Source of the DNA: Entoloma clypeatum
Taxonomy: Eukaryota > Basidiomycota > Agaricomycetes > Agaricales > Entolomataceae
NCBI GenBank assembly: GCA_963565915.1
Contig: OY751485.1
Coordinates: 1,240,001-1,304,000 of the forward strand
Direction: 5' to 3'
Length of the DNA: 64,000 nt
Positions within the stretch are counted from its first letter, which is position 1. Every line of letters begins with the position of its first letter. This document shows positions 1-10,874 of the stretch, in pieces. Below the pieces are notes generated by a model. That model was given only the letters and a program-made list of their open reading frames with translations, was not told the DNA's origin and ran no database searches. The position numbers and the translations under genes are program-made.

Positions 1-694
1 CTGCTCATTCAAATGTGCAGCAGCATCACCCAATTGAGTGCGCAAAGTAATGTTGACACTCTGCCCGAGCTCTTGATATGCAGTCACCACGTTTTTGAGA
101 GCCACAGACATCAGAATGAGCAATCAAATGACTAGGAAAAATCGTAGAATTGAGTTCAATGTGAAGTCAAGCATTTTTGTCACCCATAAGTACAAACAAA
201 TCAACTACAGGACAATTGAGAGAACGATCAAGAAACGGATCTCAGTGCTATTGTTGGGCACTGGCAATGCCTGCGAGAATTTGCAGCATTATGTAAGACA
301 GCTTCATCGAGAAATCACAACCAAAACGCGGCACATTCTTTAGATGATCACTGTAGGTTTCCACAACACTCTGTCGGATTTGATTTAGTGGGAGAAGTTC
401 AATGAAATCACATTCTCTTTGTATTCTTCATGAAAAAAAATAAAAAATATGAGAATGAACTTTTTGTTGAACGAAGATTGTGAGATATCGGGGTACGAGG
501 GTCAGAAAAACTAAATATTGGATGGACAATACAACCAGGGGCATCCCTTGTCGAGGCCTGACCACATCTCAAGTTACAAATGATGTTGTGGCCAACTCCA
601 CTGGCAGGACAATGAAACTGAGTGTGTTCTTGATTATGTAATGACCAAAATGCTCCAAAGACGCGTCGCGACGCGTTGCTAGCCTGTAACTTAC
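1..694. other. No gene supported
   Basis: AT-rich sequence with only short unrecognised open frames on either strand. The one feature I can point to is the left arm of an inverted repeat near 248-283, described separately. No intron-exon series or known domain was found. Confidence 0.5.
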
Positions 695-1172
695 GTGTTT
701 CCCAACTGGCTGGCCAGTTATGGGCATGGGAAGTTGATGGAATCCATCGAAGAAGTGTTCACAGGCCCAACGAGAACGACTTCAGCACTTAAGAAGGACC
801 TTCCTAGAAAGGCTGAGAAGGTGGAAGCCCTTCTAGAAGCTATCAGGCGGTACAACGCAAGTGGTTTAACACGTCCAAACGAGGCACAGACTCATGAAAC
901 TCCTGAAACTGACGAGGAAGACCAACACCACAGTGAGGACATGGAAATTTGATTAATGTTACATTTAATTCCACATATATTAGCATCTTACATATGTATC
1001 CAGCTTGTATAATGAATTTCCACTGATGTGATTGAGCAAGGAGCATGTGGTGTAACGATTTTGCTGCCGTCGTTGAATTGTGCCACTCTTCGACGAGCGT
1101 TTGTGGGGGGACAAATAAAGCCAAATAACACACGGAATTTGCAAGCATTGCCAGTACCCACAATACTATTGG
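248..1172. repeat. Imperfect inverted repeat pair, arms 248-283 and 1137-1172
   Basis: The left arm contains GGGCACTGGCAATGCCTGCG. The reverse complement of the right arm contains GGGTACTGGCAATGCTTGC in the same sequence context (TATTGT before, ATT after). The arms are about 36 nt, mostly matching, and enclose about 850 bp. They could be the terminal repeats of a small non-autonomous DNA transposon or chance copies of a dispersed repeat. No convincing target duplication was seen. Confidence 0.35.
695..952 (+). CDS. Unrecognised short ORF with acidic tail
   Basis: An 85-codon open frame, probably part of a longer exon because the first codon is not convincing. It has a basic and hydrophilic first half and ends in a D/E/H-rich tail (ETDEEDQHHSEDMEI). 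It lies between the arms of the inverted repeat, so it could belong to a small transposon. No domain is recognised, and it may not be a gene. Confidence 0.15.
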   Translation: MFPNWLASYGHGKLMESIEEVFTGPTRTTSALKKDLPRKAEKVEALLEAIRRYNASGLTRPNEAQTHETPETDEEDQHHSEDMEI

Positions 1173-1807
1173 GGGTCAAGTCATCCCCAAACCACGCTGC
1201 AAGAGGACTTGAGTGGGCCAAAGACCGGGCCTTGCAAGTCAGAGCGAGAGTCAGAGAGCAGCGCATCAGGCCTACCAGCGGGGTCCTTCCAGCATCGGGT
1301 TAGGATGACTTTGCGGAGCTGGACATTCGGCAGCTCGAATTGAGGGAGAGTGGAGGGTCCTGCAACGGGGGTCCCGCTGAGGCCTTTGCGTTGGCCAGCG
1401 AGCTCGGGGCAGGTTACGGTCAGACCCCGTATTGCAAGGCAGCCACGGCAACGAGGACCGTTCGTGAGGTTTTCGTCATTGGAGATGCCTTGGGACTGTG
1501 ACGCCCGCCAGCGGGGTCGTTTGAAGTCGAAGCCCAGCTGGAAGGGGAGCGGTCGGGACGCCGATGGCGGCGAGGTGGGGTTTGATTTTGTTCGCGAGCC
1601 TCCTCCTCGCTGTCCTCATTCGCAGCAGGTTAGTTGAAGGTGATTGGCAAGTTCCAGCTCTTCCAATGCTTGAAGTCGCCCCTCCGAGTCGCCTTCTCTC
1701 CACTCCACTTGTCATCCATGACTTCCTTCGCCTTCCCCTTTCCCTTCCAAACGCTCTTATTTGGGAACACTTCTAGATGTGCAGGAGGTCTGCGTCCGCG
1801 TTCTCCG
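953..1807. other. No gene supported
   Basis: GC-rich stretch after 1170 with overlapping short frames on both strands. A plus-strand frame running to the stop at 1499-1501 looks protein-like but has no recognisable domain or start. Confidence 0.4.
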
Positions 1808-2519
1808 TCAGCGGCGGTGGATTCGTGTTGGCGATGCAGTCGCCGTCCAGACGATCTCCGTTAGCTGTACGTCGGCCTCCTCGGCCGGCTCCCCATTCGC
1901 ATTGACAACCTCTCTGGCCACTTCCACCCCGTCGTGAGACTCAACCTTTTCCTCCTCGCTGACTTCCAGCCCCTCCATCCACCTCAGCACCTCAGCATTC
2001 TCGTCATCTTCACCATCATGCTCCTCAATCATGGCCTTGACCGCTCCAGACCCAACGTGAACCGACTTGTCCAGCAAGTCTGCCTCATCCACACCTCCCT
2101 CGTCATTCGGGACCCCCTCTCGCGGTCTCAACATCAACTTCGTCCGCGCCCCCCCCCCCCCCCCCCCAAGCCTCAGTGTTGTCCTCAGCTTCAGCTTCAT
2201 GCTCCTCCGGTAATTTCTCGTTCACATCCTCGTCTTCTCCAATGCTAATCCCCAACTCCTCCAGCAATTCCTCCCCGCCCTGGTTTTCCTCCAAACGCCC
2301 CGCAGTTTCGTCCACATCAACGTCGGGGACTTGAACATCCTCCAACTCCTCTGGCTCTCCGTTCTCCTGCAGCATCCCCTCCACAACCGTCTCGTCGTCG
2401 TCGTTTTCCACGCCCCCGCCTGCTGCCTCCCCTCCCCAGCACCACCGCTCTGCATGTAAACCCATGCCACTGGGGCCGCCATACCCCTCTTTCTCGACGC
2501 CTGAAACCGCTGGGTCCAA
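1808..2519 (-). CDS. Acidic repetitive protein ORF, frame broken at a C19 tract
   Basis: Two overlapping minus-strand frames have the same unusual composition, very rich in Glu and Asp. The upstream frame (2519 to about 2168) runs into a G tract, and the downstream frame (about 2148 to 1808) continues in a different register with the same acidic character. An internal repeat, NGEPEELEDVQV upstream and NGEPAEEADVQL downstream, shows that both belong to one protein. The plus-strand C run at 2149-2167 (19 bases) is exactly where the frame changes. Either this is a homopolymer length error or slippage, or the tract lies in an intron. The function is unknown; an acidic intrinsically disordered protein is the most I can say. 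The 5' end is not defined. Confidence 0.3.
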
Positions 2520-3730
2520 CCTCTCCTAGTCCATGCCCAGCCCGACCAATTGATGATTCCACCATGTTGTTGAGGAGGATACATGGGGGAGATGTTGCTG
2601 AGGGCGAAGGGCAGGACGAGAGCGATATCAACTCCATTCCACTCGGACTAGAGATGGAAATGGGCATGATGTTCGGGAGCTGACCTGATCTGTATAGAAG
2701 TGGAAGTCTGGGGTCTAGGTTGGGGAGGGAGGTCGACGGGAGCGAATCTGTTGCGGCGAGAGATTGCACCGGTACAGAAGGGTGGGGACGAGCAAGGGTG
2801 GGGACAAGTGTGACAGAGGGAAGCTAGAGGAGGAAACGGTAAAGGCTAGGAGGATAGAATGGGCCGCTGCATCCCGATCTTTGATGATGGTGGGGATTGG
2901 TGGAGTGCGAGCCCGCAGGGTGTGTTTGCGTGGGCTGGAGTGGGCAGTCTGGTTGCGTCTCCTGGTAGCCGTAGTTGCCGCCGAAGATGGCAGAGGATGG
3001 GAGGAGCAGGCAGAGGACGAGATAACATTTCTCATAACTCCCAGATGGTACGAGAATTGAATGGTTTTGTGTCTTAGCCTTAGCCTGTGTGTTTGGGATT
3101 TCGACAAGAAGCCAAGATAGCATTGCAAGAATGGGGAACTTCTGATACAGGGAATTCAATAGGAAACCTATACTGCATTATACTCATCTCCGTGGCTCTC
3201 AGATATCAAACTGTGAAGCCACTGATCATATGCCAATGTTGTTTCCAGGTCCCCCGGAACATCATCCAGATACTCAATGCTCTCGTCAAGCAATACATCC
3301 ATCTTGCTGAAGCACACATGAATATGTGCACCCTTTATACACCTGCATGAGAGAAGATACGAGAAATGATTGATATATTACTCACTGATGCGCTCGCAAT
3401 TGGTCCTGCAAGACGTGGAACAAATTGAATCTTTCAAGACGTCAATCACCATGAATAAACAGAGTAGTTGTGCGGACCTGCAGCTGTGCCGAATTTCGAG
3501 GGAGGTAAGGCGATGCTGTGATGGTTTTGAGAAATGATTGACAGCGTTCGAAAGATGTGCCAGGTCGTCGGAGAGATCCACCACCACCACCATTCAGGAA
3601 TCTAGTCAGTGATTGACACCATTGGAGTTCTTTCATGGAGGGAGTCCATTGTCAAGGAAGATATAGTCGATCCTCTCGACAATTTGAGACGCAGAGGACA
3701 AGTGACGATGAGCATAGAGGCTGCGCAAAA
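2520..3730. other. No gene supported
   Basis: Several overlapping frames on both strands between 2700 and 3160 shadow each other, and none shows a domain. The stretch from 3160 to 3730 may hold 3' parts of the minus-strand HECT-like gene, but no exon could be fixed. Confidence 0.35.
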
Positions 3731-6700
3731 TCAGGGATGTTTCATGTGAGGTTCCAAATGTCTAATGTACGTCGTCAATAGATGACTAAACACCAAAATC
3801 ACGCTTGAGAATGATATAGAAGACACAACACTGCCAGAGGTGGAGCTTGGCGAAATTGTGTTGAACCCATGTCTCATAGCTTCAATCAAGGGATGAGGAT
3901 TGGGAAGAAGGTATTCTTGGCTTTGGAATAAAATGCCGGCTTTTAATTTCTCAAAAACTTCACATATCCCTGTTTTGGTAAGCCGACAAATCTGAGTTCC
4001 CTGTATCAACACCCAAAGTTTGTCAACTAGTTTGTCAGAATGACTAAAGTTTCCTACCTGCATGCTGGGAATGTGTTATTGGACAAGAAGTAATGGATCA
4101 CGGTTGAGTTCAAGGACCATTGACGTGGCATTTTCCTCAATATTGGTAACAAGACGAGGTGGCCATGATTTGAGTCTGTCGGAAGCCTCGGGTGCCAGAG
4201 CTTCAATACAATCAGAATCAGTTGCCGCAGAAAAGCCATGCAATAGATAAATAATCAAGAGTGGTGAGATGCGGAGGAGCTCGTAATGTCTCAGCATTGT
4301 AAGTTGAATGATGACACCATATACTTTGAAGATCTCGAGGTCTTGCTGTGACGGTGTGGTGCCAAGAAGAAGAGGAACATATAAGCCATCCGATGCCATG
4401 GTCCAATGGGCATCATCGTTGATCATGAGTTCCAGCAAGGCTTTCCATGTTGACTTTGCAGGTCCATCACCCAATCCTTCTCCGCTAAACAAGTCGCATA
4501 TCAGCACTGGAATTTGAAACGCAAACATGTTTGAAAAAAGCTTACATCCGGAAATCGCACCCTTCACTCGTAAGATGTGCAAGACTGAAGTTTTGAATCG
4601 TTGTACCAGATGGAAGGTTGGGAGATGGCTGGGACCCAGAGTGCATACAGGAGACAATTCAATGCATGAGTGCTCTGGCTGCATTCACGGATGAGTCTGA
4701 GTCAATACAGAATTGGTCGGTGACATAGGGTGTTGTGATAAAGGAGCGGATGGTATTCTTCCAACGCTGTGCGACTGATCTGGCTGCAACCAGGACACTG
4801 TTTGTAATTGATGTCAAAGGTGCAAAGGATCTGGCATGATTCGGAGAAGGTGAATGAAATGGGAGAAAGAGGTCGCTTGGAGGAGGAGAAACAGCTGAGT
4901 CGAAGAGGGGAGTCGTCTCTATAGAAACCATATCCGAGAGTCGAGAGGAAGGGTCTTGTGACTGATATTCTGCAAATATTGGATGTTCGATGTCCAGATC
5001 ATGAGATAACTACAAAGTGGTGAGATGATACAGTGCCTCACAAAACTGATTCAATGTTTGCTACTTTGTGAATACCTTCAAAATAACTTTGCAAATAATG
5101 CCAATCAAAAGAAGGTATTGGTACCTGGTTAAAAGCCCTGCTTCAGGACTCTCAGAATCTGCAATAATTATGTAATTCCCGTAAGAAATGATCAATATAT
5201 GATCAAATTACTCCAGGGACTCATTGAATCAGTTTTGTGAGTATGTACAATAAATACAGTATTTTATACTTTAGTACTTGGTATTACCCCCCTTAGCTTT
5301 GATTACTGCCTCTACCCTTCTTGGCATACTTTCTATCAGGTTTTGACACACTTCTGGCTCTATATTATTCCACACCTCTGCTGCTCTGTCCCAAATCTCC
5401 CAGACTCCCTTGGGTGGTGTTGGATATTCATTCAACTTCCTTTTAATATGAACCCAGAGGTGTTCAATAGAATTGAGGTCTGGGGACTGTGCAGGCCAAT
5501 CCAGCAGAGCAATATTCTTGCTGTCCATCCATTTTTTGGCCTTCTTGGAGGTGTGCTTGGGGTCATTGTCCTGCTGAAAAATGATCTCCTCTTCAGAGAT
5601 TCCACTCTCCTCCATGCTGGGCAGCAAATTGTCCTCCAAAATGGACACATACTGATCAGCATCCATCCTCCCCTCAACCTCTGCAAGTCTCCCCACACCT
5701 TCCCAACCCCAAACCATAATATTTCCTCCCCCAAACTTGACTGTGCCCTGAACCTCTCTTTCAATAAGCCCCTCACCCTTCTTTTTCCAGACCCATTCCT
5801 TGCCATCTGACCCAAACCTGTTGATTTTGGTCTCATCTGACCAAATGACCCTCTTCCAGTCCTCCACTGTCCATTCCCTGTGCTTCATAACAAATACCAA
5901 CCACCTCTTCCAATGTATGGCCTTTAAGAAAGGTCTTTTCTTCTTTGTTACAGCCTTGAATTCATGTTTTCTGAGAACCCTTCTCACAGTTTCTGGGGAG
6001 ACAGGATTGGAGATGACAGTGTTGATGTGTTTGGTAGCCTGCACAGCATTGCAGGCTCTCCCTGAGGTGATTTGTGAAAGTATGTTTTGTGTGTTGGTGG
6101 GAGAAAGCTTGGATGGACGACCACCAGAAGAGAGATTGCGATGAGGAAGAAGATTCTGAAGCACTCTGGAGACAGTTGGTTGGCTGACACCCAGGTTAGA
6201 GGCAATATGACGAGTGGAGTGACCATTGGAGGCCAGAGAAAGAATGTTTTCCTTGTGGGAAGAGGAGATAGGGCCCATGATTAATTATGGAGGCTGTTGA
6301 GGTTGGATTCTTCTTATACAACTTTCCTTGGCAACCCATCAGGGTTCTATTCAAGTTCCATCAGTAAGTCATGACAACTGGTTACCATACAACCAGTGAA
6401 GCATTTGATTCTGATAATTGCCATAGGTACTCACAAAACTGATTCAATGAGTTGCTGATTTAATTTAATCATATCTCCATGGATTCTGATCTAAATCATA
6501 TGATTCCTTTATATTCTGAAAGCCCTGAAGTAGGGCTTTCAATTATATACCAAAGGTTTGATTCAATTGGTATTCTTTGCAGAGTTATCTTGAAGGTATT
6601 CAAAAAGCAACAAACATTGAATCAGTTCTGTGAGGCACTGTAGATAGATGAAATGACGAGATGGAACCTACCAATATTCCCCCTGGGGAATGCACAGCCA

Positions 6701-8330
6701 ATGTTGAGGAGCCAAGAAAATCCTGATTCTAAAGATCGAAATTTAGCAAAAAGTGAGACAAATGACGGGAGAGCAGAGACTTGCATTGCATGCATTACAT
6801 TGGATATCAGCAAGATTGTCCAAAGTAATGGATTCAAGGTATGTTGCCCATAATTGAATGCCCAAACAAGTATGATGTCCTCCGTCACCATTCAATGGAC
6901 TGACAATTGAGGTGAGAACCAGACCTAGTTTTTTGGAGAAAACGGGTGGGACATCAATTGAGAAAAACAAGAAAGAATTTTACATACCAAGAAACAGAAT
7001 TTTTCTATCTGGAGATTCGAGATTTGGTGGATCGAGAGGAGGGCATGCAGGATAACGCTTGGCAGAAGCCTCAAGCATCTGATGAGTTGTTCCCGATACT
7101 GAAGTAAGTGAGGGACGAATAATGGTTCCCAGGCTAGGGGAACGTCCAGTCGCAACAGCAAGAAAAAATTGCCATTGAGATTCTCCAACGACAGAATGAC
7201 CAGATGAAGAAGACAATGAAGAAAAAGCAAGGCCTTGGCCAATTAAATGAGATTCAAGTGCAGTGTTGAGAAGAACATGGGAGGCCACACTGATTGAAAT
7301 GTCGAATGCTAATCCCAATGATCTTGTGTTTTCTACAAACTGTGTCATTTGAACTCCTGACTTTGGTGCTCGCAGCATTTGGAAGGCCCGAATTTCTTCA
7401 GTGGCTGGCTAGTTGTATGTTTTCGATTGTAAACTATTTCCAGATAGAAAAGTGACTCACTGGTTCAGGATGAATGACCACAATGTATGCCTTTGGTGTA
7501 TTGCAACTTGAACTTGGACAAGATCAACGAGAATTCACTCGACCTTGATGTTGAGAGCTAGTACCCATGTGTGTTACTGAGACAGTTGGAAGTGTTATGA
7601 GTGGGTTTGTAGCAATTCCTCGTGACAATGGTGTGGACGGCCTGTGGCGTTGGAATGCTTCAACTCTACGGTTATTTGTACTTTGGTCAGATGCCTGAGA
7701 AGCGGCATGTTGGACAGCTGGTTCCCCAGGCAGGTATACCAAGAGACACGCCAACTTGAAATTGGGAATGGGAAGTAGATGGTGCTGAGACAGGTTGGAA
7801 TGAAGGTTGGGAAAATGAGAGCTGTGCTGGAGCAAAAGCGGTGACAGGAGCAATTCTGGTGACAGTCAGACTATGGTGAAGGTAAGGTGTGTTACATTGG
7901 ATGCAAGTCGAAGTTGCTGTGGGATGAACTTCAGACTGTAAACACTTTAATGAATACATAACACAATTAAATAGATTTCTCAACATACCGCCTGGAAGAG
8001 TGAGCTTCTGTCACGACAGGTGCGGGGGTCCAAGGCTGGTTGGCGACGATGATTAGTCACGGCATGGATGCAAAAGCATAACAAGGTATTTGGCTGAGAG
8101 ACCAGTCCACGACATTCACATATCATGCATGGTGGGGGCCGCGCGTCCACTGACATGGTTGGCTTGTACGACCTGCACTGTCAAAAAAATTTGCGAATAT
8201 AAGTCACACCCATGACCACAGTTTGGCAGTTTCCCACTTTCATACAACAATGAAGCCATGGTGCATGGTGCTGAATCTGCAAGTCTTAAGTTCGCAAACG
8301 TTGAGCGGATAAGAGTCAAGACATCAAACA
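3731..8330 (-). CDS. HECT-like multi-exon gene, probably decaying, with Tc1 in an intron
   Basis: A series of minus-strand exons runs from about 8.3 kb to 3.7 kb. The clearest part is 5009 down to 4076. A long exon starts at 5009 after a TTTGTAG acceptor. Next comes a segment with LFSGEG..DGP, an aromatic position near DDAHW, and a helical run with ISPLLI..LL, a pattern like the HECT-type C-terminal region seen in many Agaricomycete proteins. Further segments lie at 4063-3731 (ending near HPLIEAMRHGF). Upstream exons near 6672-6990, 7000-7380 and 7520-8050 are less certain and change frame. HECT ligases transfer ubiquitin through a C-terminal cysteine; I cannot place that cysteine, so activity is doubtful. 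The 50-nt intron with donor at 6671 and acceptor at 5010 contains the whole Tc1 element. Family assignment is tentative and the gene ends are approximate. Confidence 0.4.
5031..5243 (+). repeat. Left terminal repeat of Tc1 copy 1
   Basis: The outer motif CTCACAAAACTGATTCAATG starts the end, and an inverted copy of it lies at about 5218-5241 (CATTGAATCAGTTTTGTGAG). The whole 213-bp segment is related to the right end, with many substitutions. Confidence 0.85.
5271..6278 (-). CDS. Tc1-family transposase, 335 aa, DD34E
   Basis: Intronless and intact. The N-terminal half (residues about 1-110) carries two helix-turn-helix segments, including ASNLGVSQPTVSRVL near 26-40 and a GRPSKLSP linker at 53-60. 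The catalytic domain has D148 (in WSDET), D237 (in QQDNDPKHTS) and E272 (in IEHLW), with 34 residues between the last two as in Tc1/Sleeping Beauty-type enzymes. Length fits the family (about 340 aa). The enzyme cuts at the element ends in the nucleus and inserts at TA. The start at MGPISSSHKE is the first Met of the frame and directly precedes the HTH region. I see no damage. Confidence 0.97.
   Translation of the reverse strand: MGPISSSHKENILSLASNGHSTRHIASNLGVSQPTVSRVLQNLLPHRNLSSGGRPSKLSPTNTQNILSQITSGRACNAVQATKHINTVISNPVSPETVRRVLRKHEFKAVTKKKRPFLKAIHWKRWLVFVMKHREWTVEDWKRVIWSDETKINRFGSDGKEWVWKKKGEGLIEREVQGTVKFGGGNIMVWGWEGVGRLAEVEGRMDADQYVSILEDNLLPSMEESGISEEEIIFQQDNDPKHTSKKAKKWMDSKNIALLDWPAQSPDLNSIEHLWVHIKRKLNEYPTPPKGVWEIWDRAAEVWNNIEPEVCQNLIESMPRRVEAVIKAKGGNTKY
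6426..6640 (-). repeat. Right terminal repeat of Tc1 copy 1
   Basis: Mirror of the left end: inner motif CTCACAAAACTGATTCAATG at about 6430-6449 and outer inverted copy ending at 6640. Conserved internal blocks such as AAAGCCCT.CTTCAGG are shared with the left end. Confidence 0.85.
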
Positions 8331-8520
8331 TCAGGAAAATGGAGGGGCATGGATATTGGTAGGTGTAGCTGACAAACCTGAATCACATATTTGAGTCAGA
8401 TATGAGTATATATTACTGGATACCTTCTCGAAAATTTTGTTCAAAGATGGGACAGAAGAAACAACATTACCAAAATTCCATCTTGATGGTTATACTTCTC
8501 TTTGCTAGGTCATGTTAACT

Positions 8521-8815
8521 AATTTCCAAATCATGATATTGAAGAAGACAAACACCTCAACATATTGTTATAATAGATATCTTGTATGTCTGCATGATCT
8601 GCAGCTGGCATACTCTTATCAGGATGAGGACATATATTTATCAATCTCAACTCCCAAGTCATATTTCTGATTGTTAGATAATTTACAAATCATGATGTGG
8701 ACAAGATAAACACCTCAACATCTTGCATCTGCATGGTCTGTGGCTGGCATACTTCAGCACAGGTATCTATCAATTTCAACTCCCAAGCCATATTTCTGAT
8801 TGTTCGGTATGTGGC
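8521..8815. repeat. Two-copy tandem repeat, unit about 155 bp
   Basis: Two successive units share AAATCATGAT, AAACACCTCAACAT, CTGCATG.TCTG and a closing TCAACTCCCAAG.CATATTTC followed by TGATTGTT. They are diverged and have small indels. No coding role is seen; the surrounding 8331-9010 holds nothing else I can support. Confidence 0.6.
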
Positions 8816-9019
8816 ACTTGTGAGCTTCATGATTGTCATACCCAAGTTAGGTTCACCATCATTTCATTTGCACAATTTCTGCATTATGTAAGCTTTGATT
8901 CCAACGGAGTCATGGCCCGGGTAGTAATACAGAAATCCTGACTCGGATCATGATCGGAGTGTTCAATGTTCTAAAGTTCAAGGCATGCTAGGACTAGTAG
9001 GACCCCAAGAGGCTTCATC

Positions 9020-9813
9020 AACATTCATCACTATTGCTATGCAGAAATGTGTACGTTTTGCTACGGATGTGAAAAGGCGACATGTTATGGTGTACATGGC
9101 ACATAAGCCAGATGTACATTACCTTGTGACGGTGCCCCGATGTGACGTACATGGTATGAGCTGATGATGAAAAGCTGGGGCTGCTGGACGTCGACATCGT
9201 GATGCATGCAACAGGCTTATTCTGCAGAAAAGGGCCCATGTTATGGGATGGATGAGGACCAACTTGATGCAACATACATGTTTATAAGCTGATCACAAAA
9301 AACTTGGCAATTTTGTTGTGATCCATGCAAGGTGCATGCACTGATGTGCACATCCATTGTTGGGGGAGCAATATATGCCGCAGCTGATCTGGGATGGAAT
9401 TCTGCAAATAAGCGGGTTCTTAGCTGCAGCAGATTCATGTGCAGTTCAATCTAACGTACCTCGTGGGCTCAAAGACATTGTAAATCTGCAATCACGGGCT
9501 TATTCTGCAGGAAATGGCCCATGTTATTAGATAGATGAGGACCAACTTGATGCGACATACATGTTATGAGCTGATCACAAAAAAATTGGTGATTTTGCTA
9601 CCGATGTGAAAGGACGGCGATGTCGTAATGCACACAAGGTGGACACGGGTTTGCTGCGCTACTGGGGGCATTCATTGTTGGCAACAAATGAGGGGACGGC
9701 ATGCGGCACAGTTGATGTGAGGCGGAATTCTGCAGATAAGTGACTTTTTAACTCCAGTGGGCGCGGGTGTAATTTGATGTGACGTATCTCATGGGCTCGC
9801 GAAACATCCCCTC
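9020..9813. repeat. Degenerate tandem repeats, period about 284 bp
   Basis: Blocks recur at about 284-bp spacing: GCTTATTCTGCAG at 9215 and 9498, GATGAGGACCAACTTGATG following each, ACATACATG, AGCTGATCACAAAAA, and GGAATTCTGCA.ATAAG at about 9397 and 9724. A partial earlier unit begins near 9030. The array is cut by Gypsy1 and remnants continue to its right (16374-16560). Confidence 0.6.
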
Positions 9814-10182
9814 TGTTACGGACTAATGACTACGGACGTATACACTTACCTTTTCACTTTTACTCATCGGCCCCCGCTTACACATATCATATTATACTTT
9901 ATTTCCTTTAGTATACTTCGCTCCCGCGCTGACTCGCTTTCCGCAGCTGTCTGACTCATTCCGCAGTCAGCTTACTCATTAGTGCATAGCCTTCCGCAGT
10001 CGCCTTACTCATGCGCACTGCCTTCCGCAGTTACTGACTCATTCGCTACCGCTCATAGTCAGTACTATATAAACCTCATGTACCATACTACATTCCTTAG
10101 ATTTAGCAATCACATTGCTCTTCGCCTTTCCATCTTCCTGCATACTCTGCCCAAACCTTGGAACGGTTTGTTACGCATAACA
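9814..10182 (+). repeat. Gypsy1 5' LTR
   Basis: 369 bp, TG..CA ends. It contains the Gcn4/AP-1-like array and a TATA box described in the next entry. Confidence 0.95.
9930..10073 (+). promoter_or_regulatory. Gypsy1 LTR promoter with TGACTCA-type array and TATA box
   Basis: The U3 part holds two perfect TGACTCA motifs (9952-9958 and 10035-10041) and two TTACTCA variants (9972-9978 and 10005-10011). They are interleaved with four CCGCAG blocks (9941, 9961, 9994, 10025). A TATATAAA box follows at 10066-10073. TGACTCA is the established Gcn4/AP-1 core in fungi. A link to amino-acid-stress control of this element is inference. Confidence 0.6.
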
Positions 10183-10874
10183 AGTTGCTAAATCTCGTTA
10201 GGTTCGCCCAGAGCGAAGAGAGCAACTACCAGACGAGTCAAGACGTCGCGCTTCTTTGAAGACTTCACCAGTAACCCATTCAGCACGCCAGAAGCCTGAC
10301 AGGAGGAGCTAAGTCCTCGAGACAGTATCGATTTTACACTCATCCAGCAGTACATCGAATCAGAGATCCGTCGCATCCTACAGCAGGTGCTTGACGAAGA
10401 ACTAGACAACGACGAGCATCGCCCCCACGGCGAGATAGCAGAGAGCATCCATCTTGCTCGGCAACACCAGATCGCGCGTTACAACACCCGACAGAACGAA
10501 CTCAAAAGCTTTCGCGTTCAAGAAGGACCTCAGACAGGTCGGATCACAGAAATCAGAGAGTTTATCGGTGTCCAGACAACCGTTATCAGAAGATTGATTA
10601 GGACGCTCACATCGAGACGTCCCAGAGTTACATCATCACGTCTTACTCGAAGCAGCAGATCTACGCCCACTTCACCACCGACGAGCAACAGACCGAGTAC
10701 AACCGTTGGGCACGAAACGAGAGACTTGACCCCTTCTCGCGACCAACAGATGCACAGGAACAGAGATTCCTTAGAGATCTACAGAGGAAATACCCCGAAC
10801 GTTTTGCCACCGATTCCGCCGACGAGTCCCCTGACGAATTTACTTTTGACTCCGCGCAGTCAGATATCGAACAG

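Larger units (their letters stand above)
5031..6640 (-). mobile_element. Complete Tc1/mariner transposon, copy 1
   Basis: A 1610-bp element flanked by TA at 5029-5030 and 6641-6642. The outer ends are inverted copies of CAGTGCCTCACAAAACTGAT, with one mismatch in the right arm. It encodes one intact transposase on the minus strand. It sits wholly inside an intron of the HECT-like gene, so the host transcript could still be spliced. A second copy of the same family lies at 25945-34876. The complete ORF and well-kept ends suggest a recent or still competent insertion. Confidence 0.97.
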
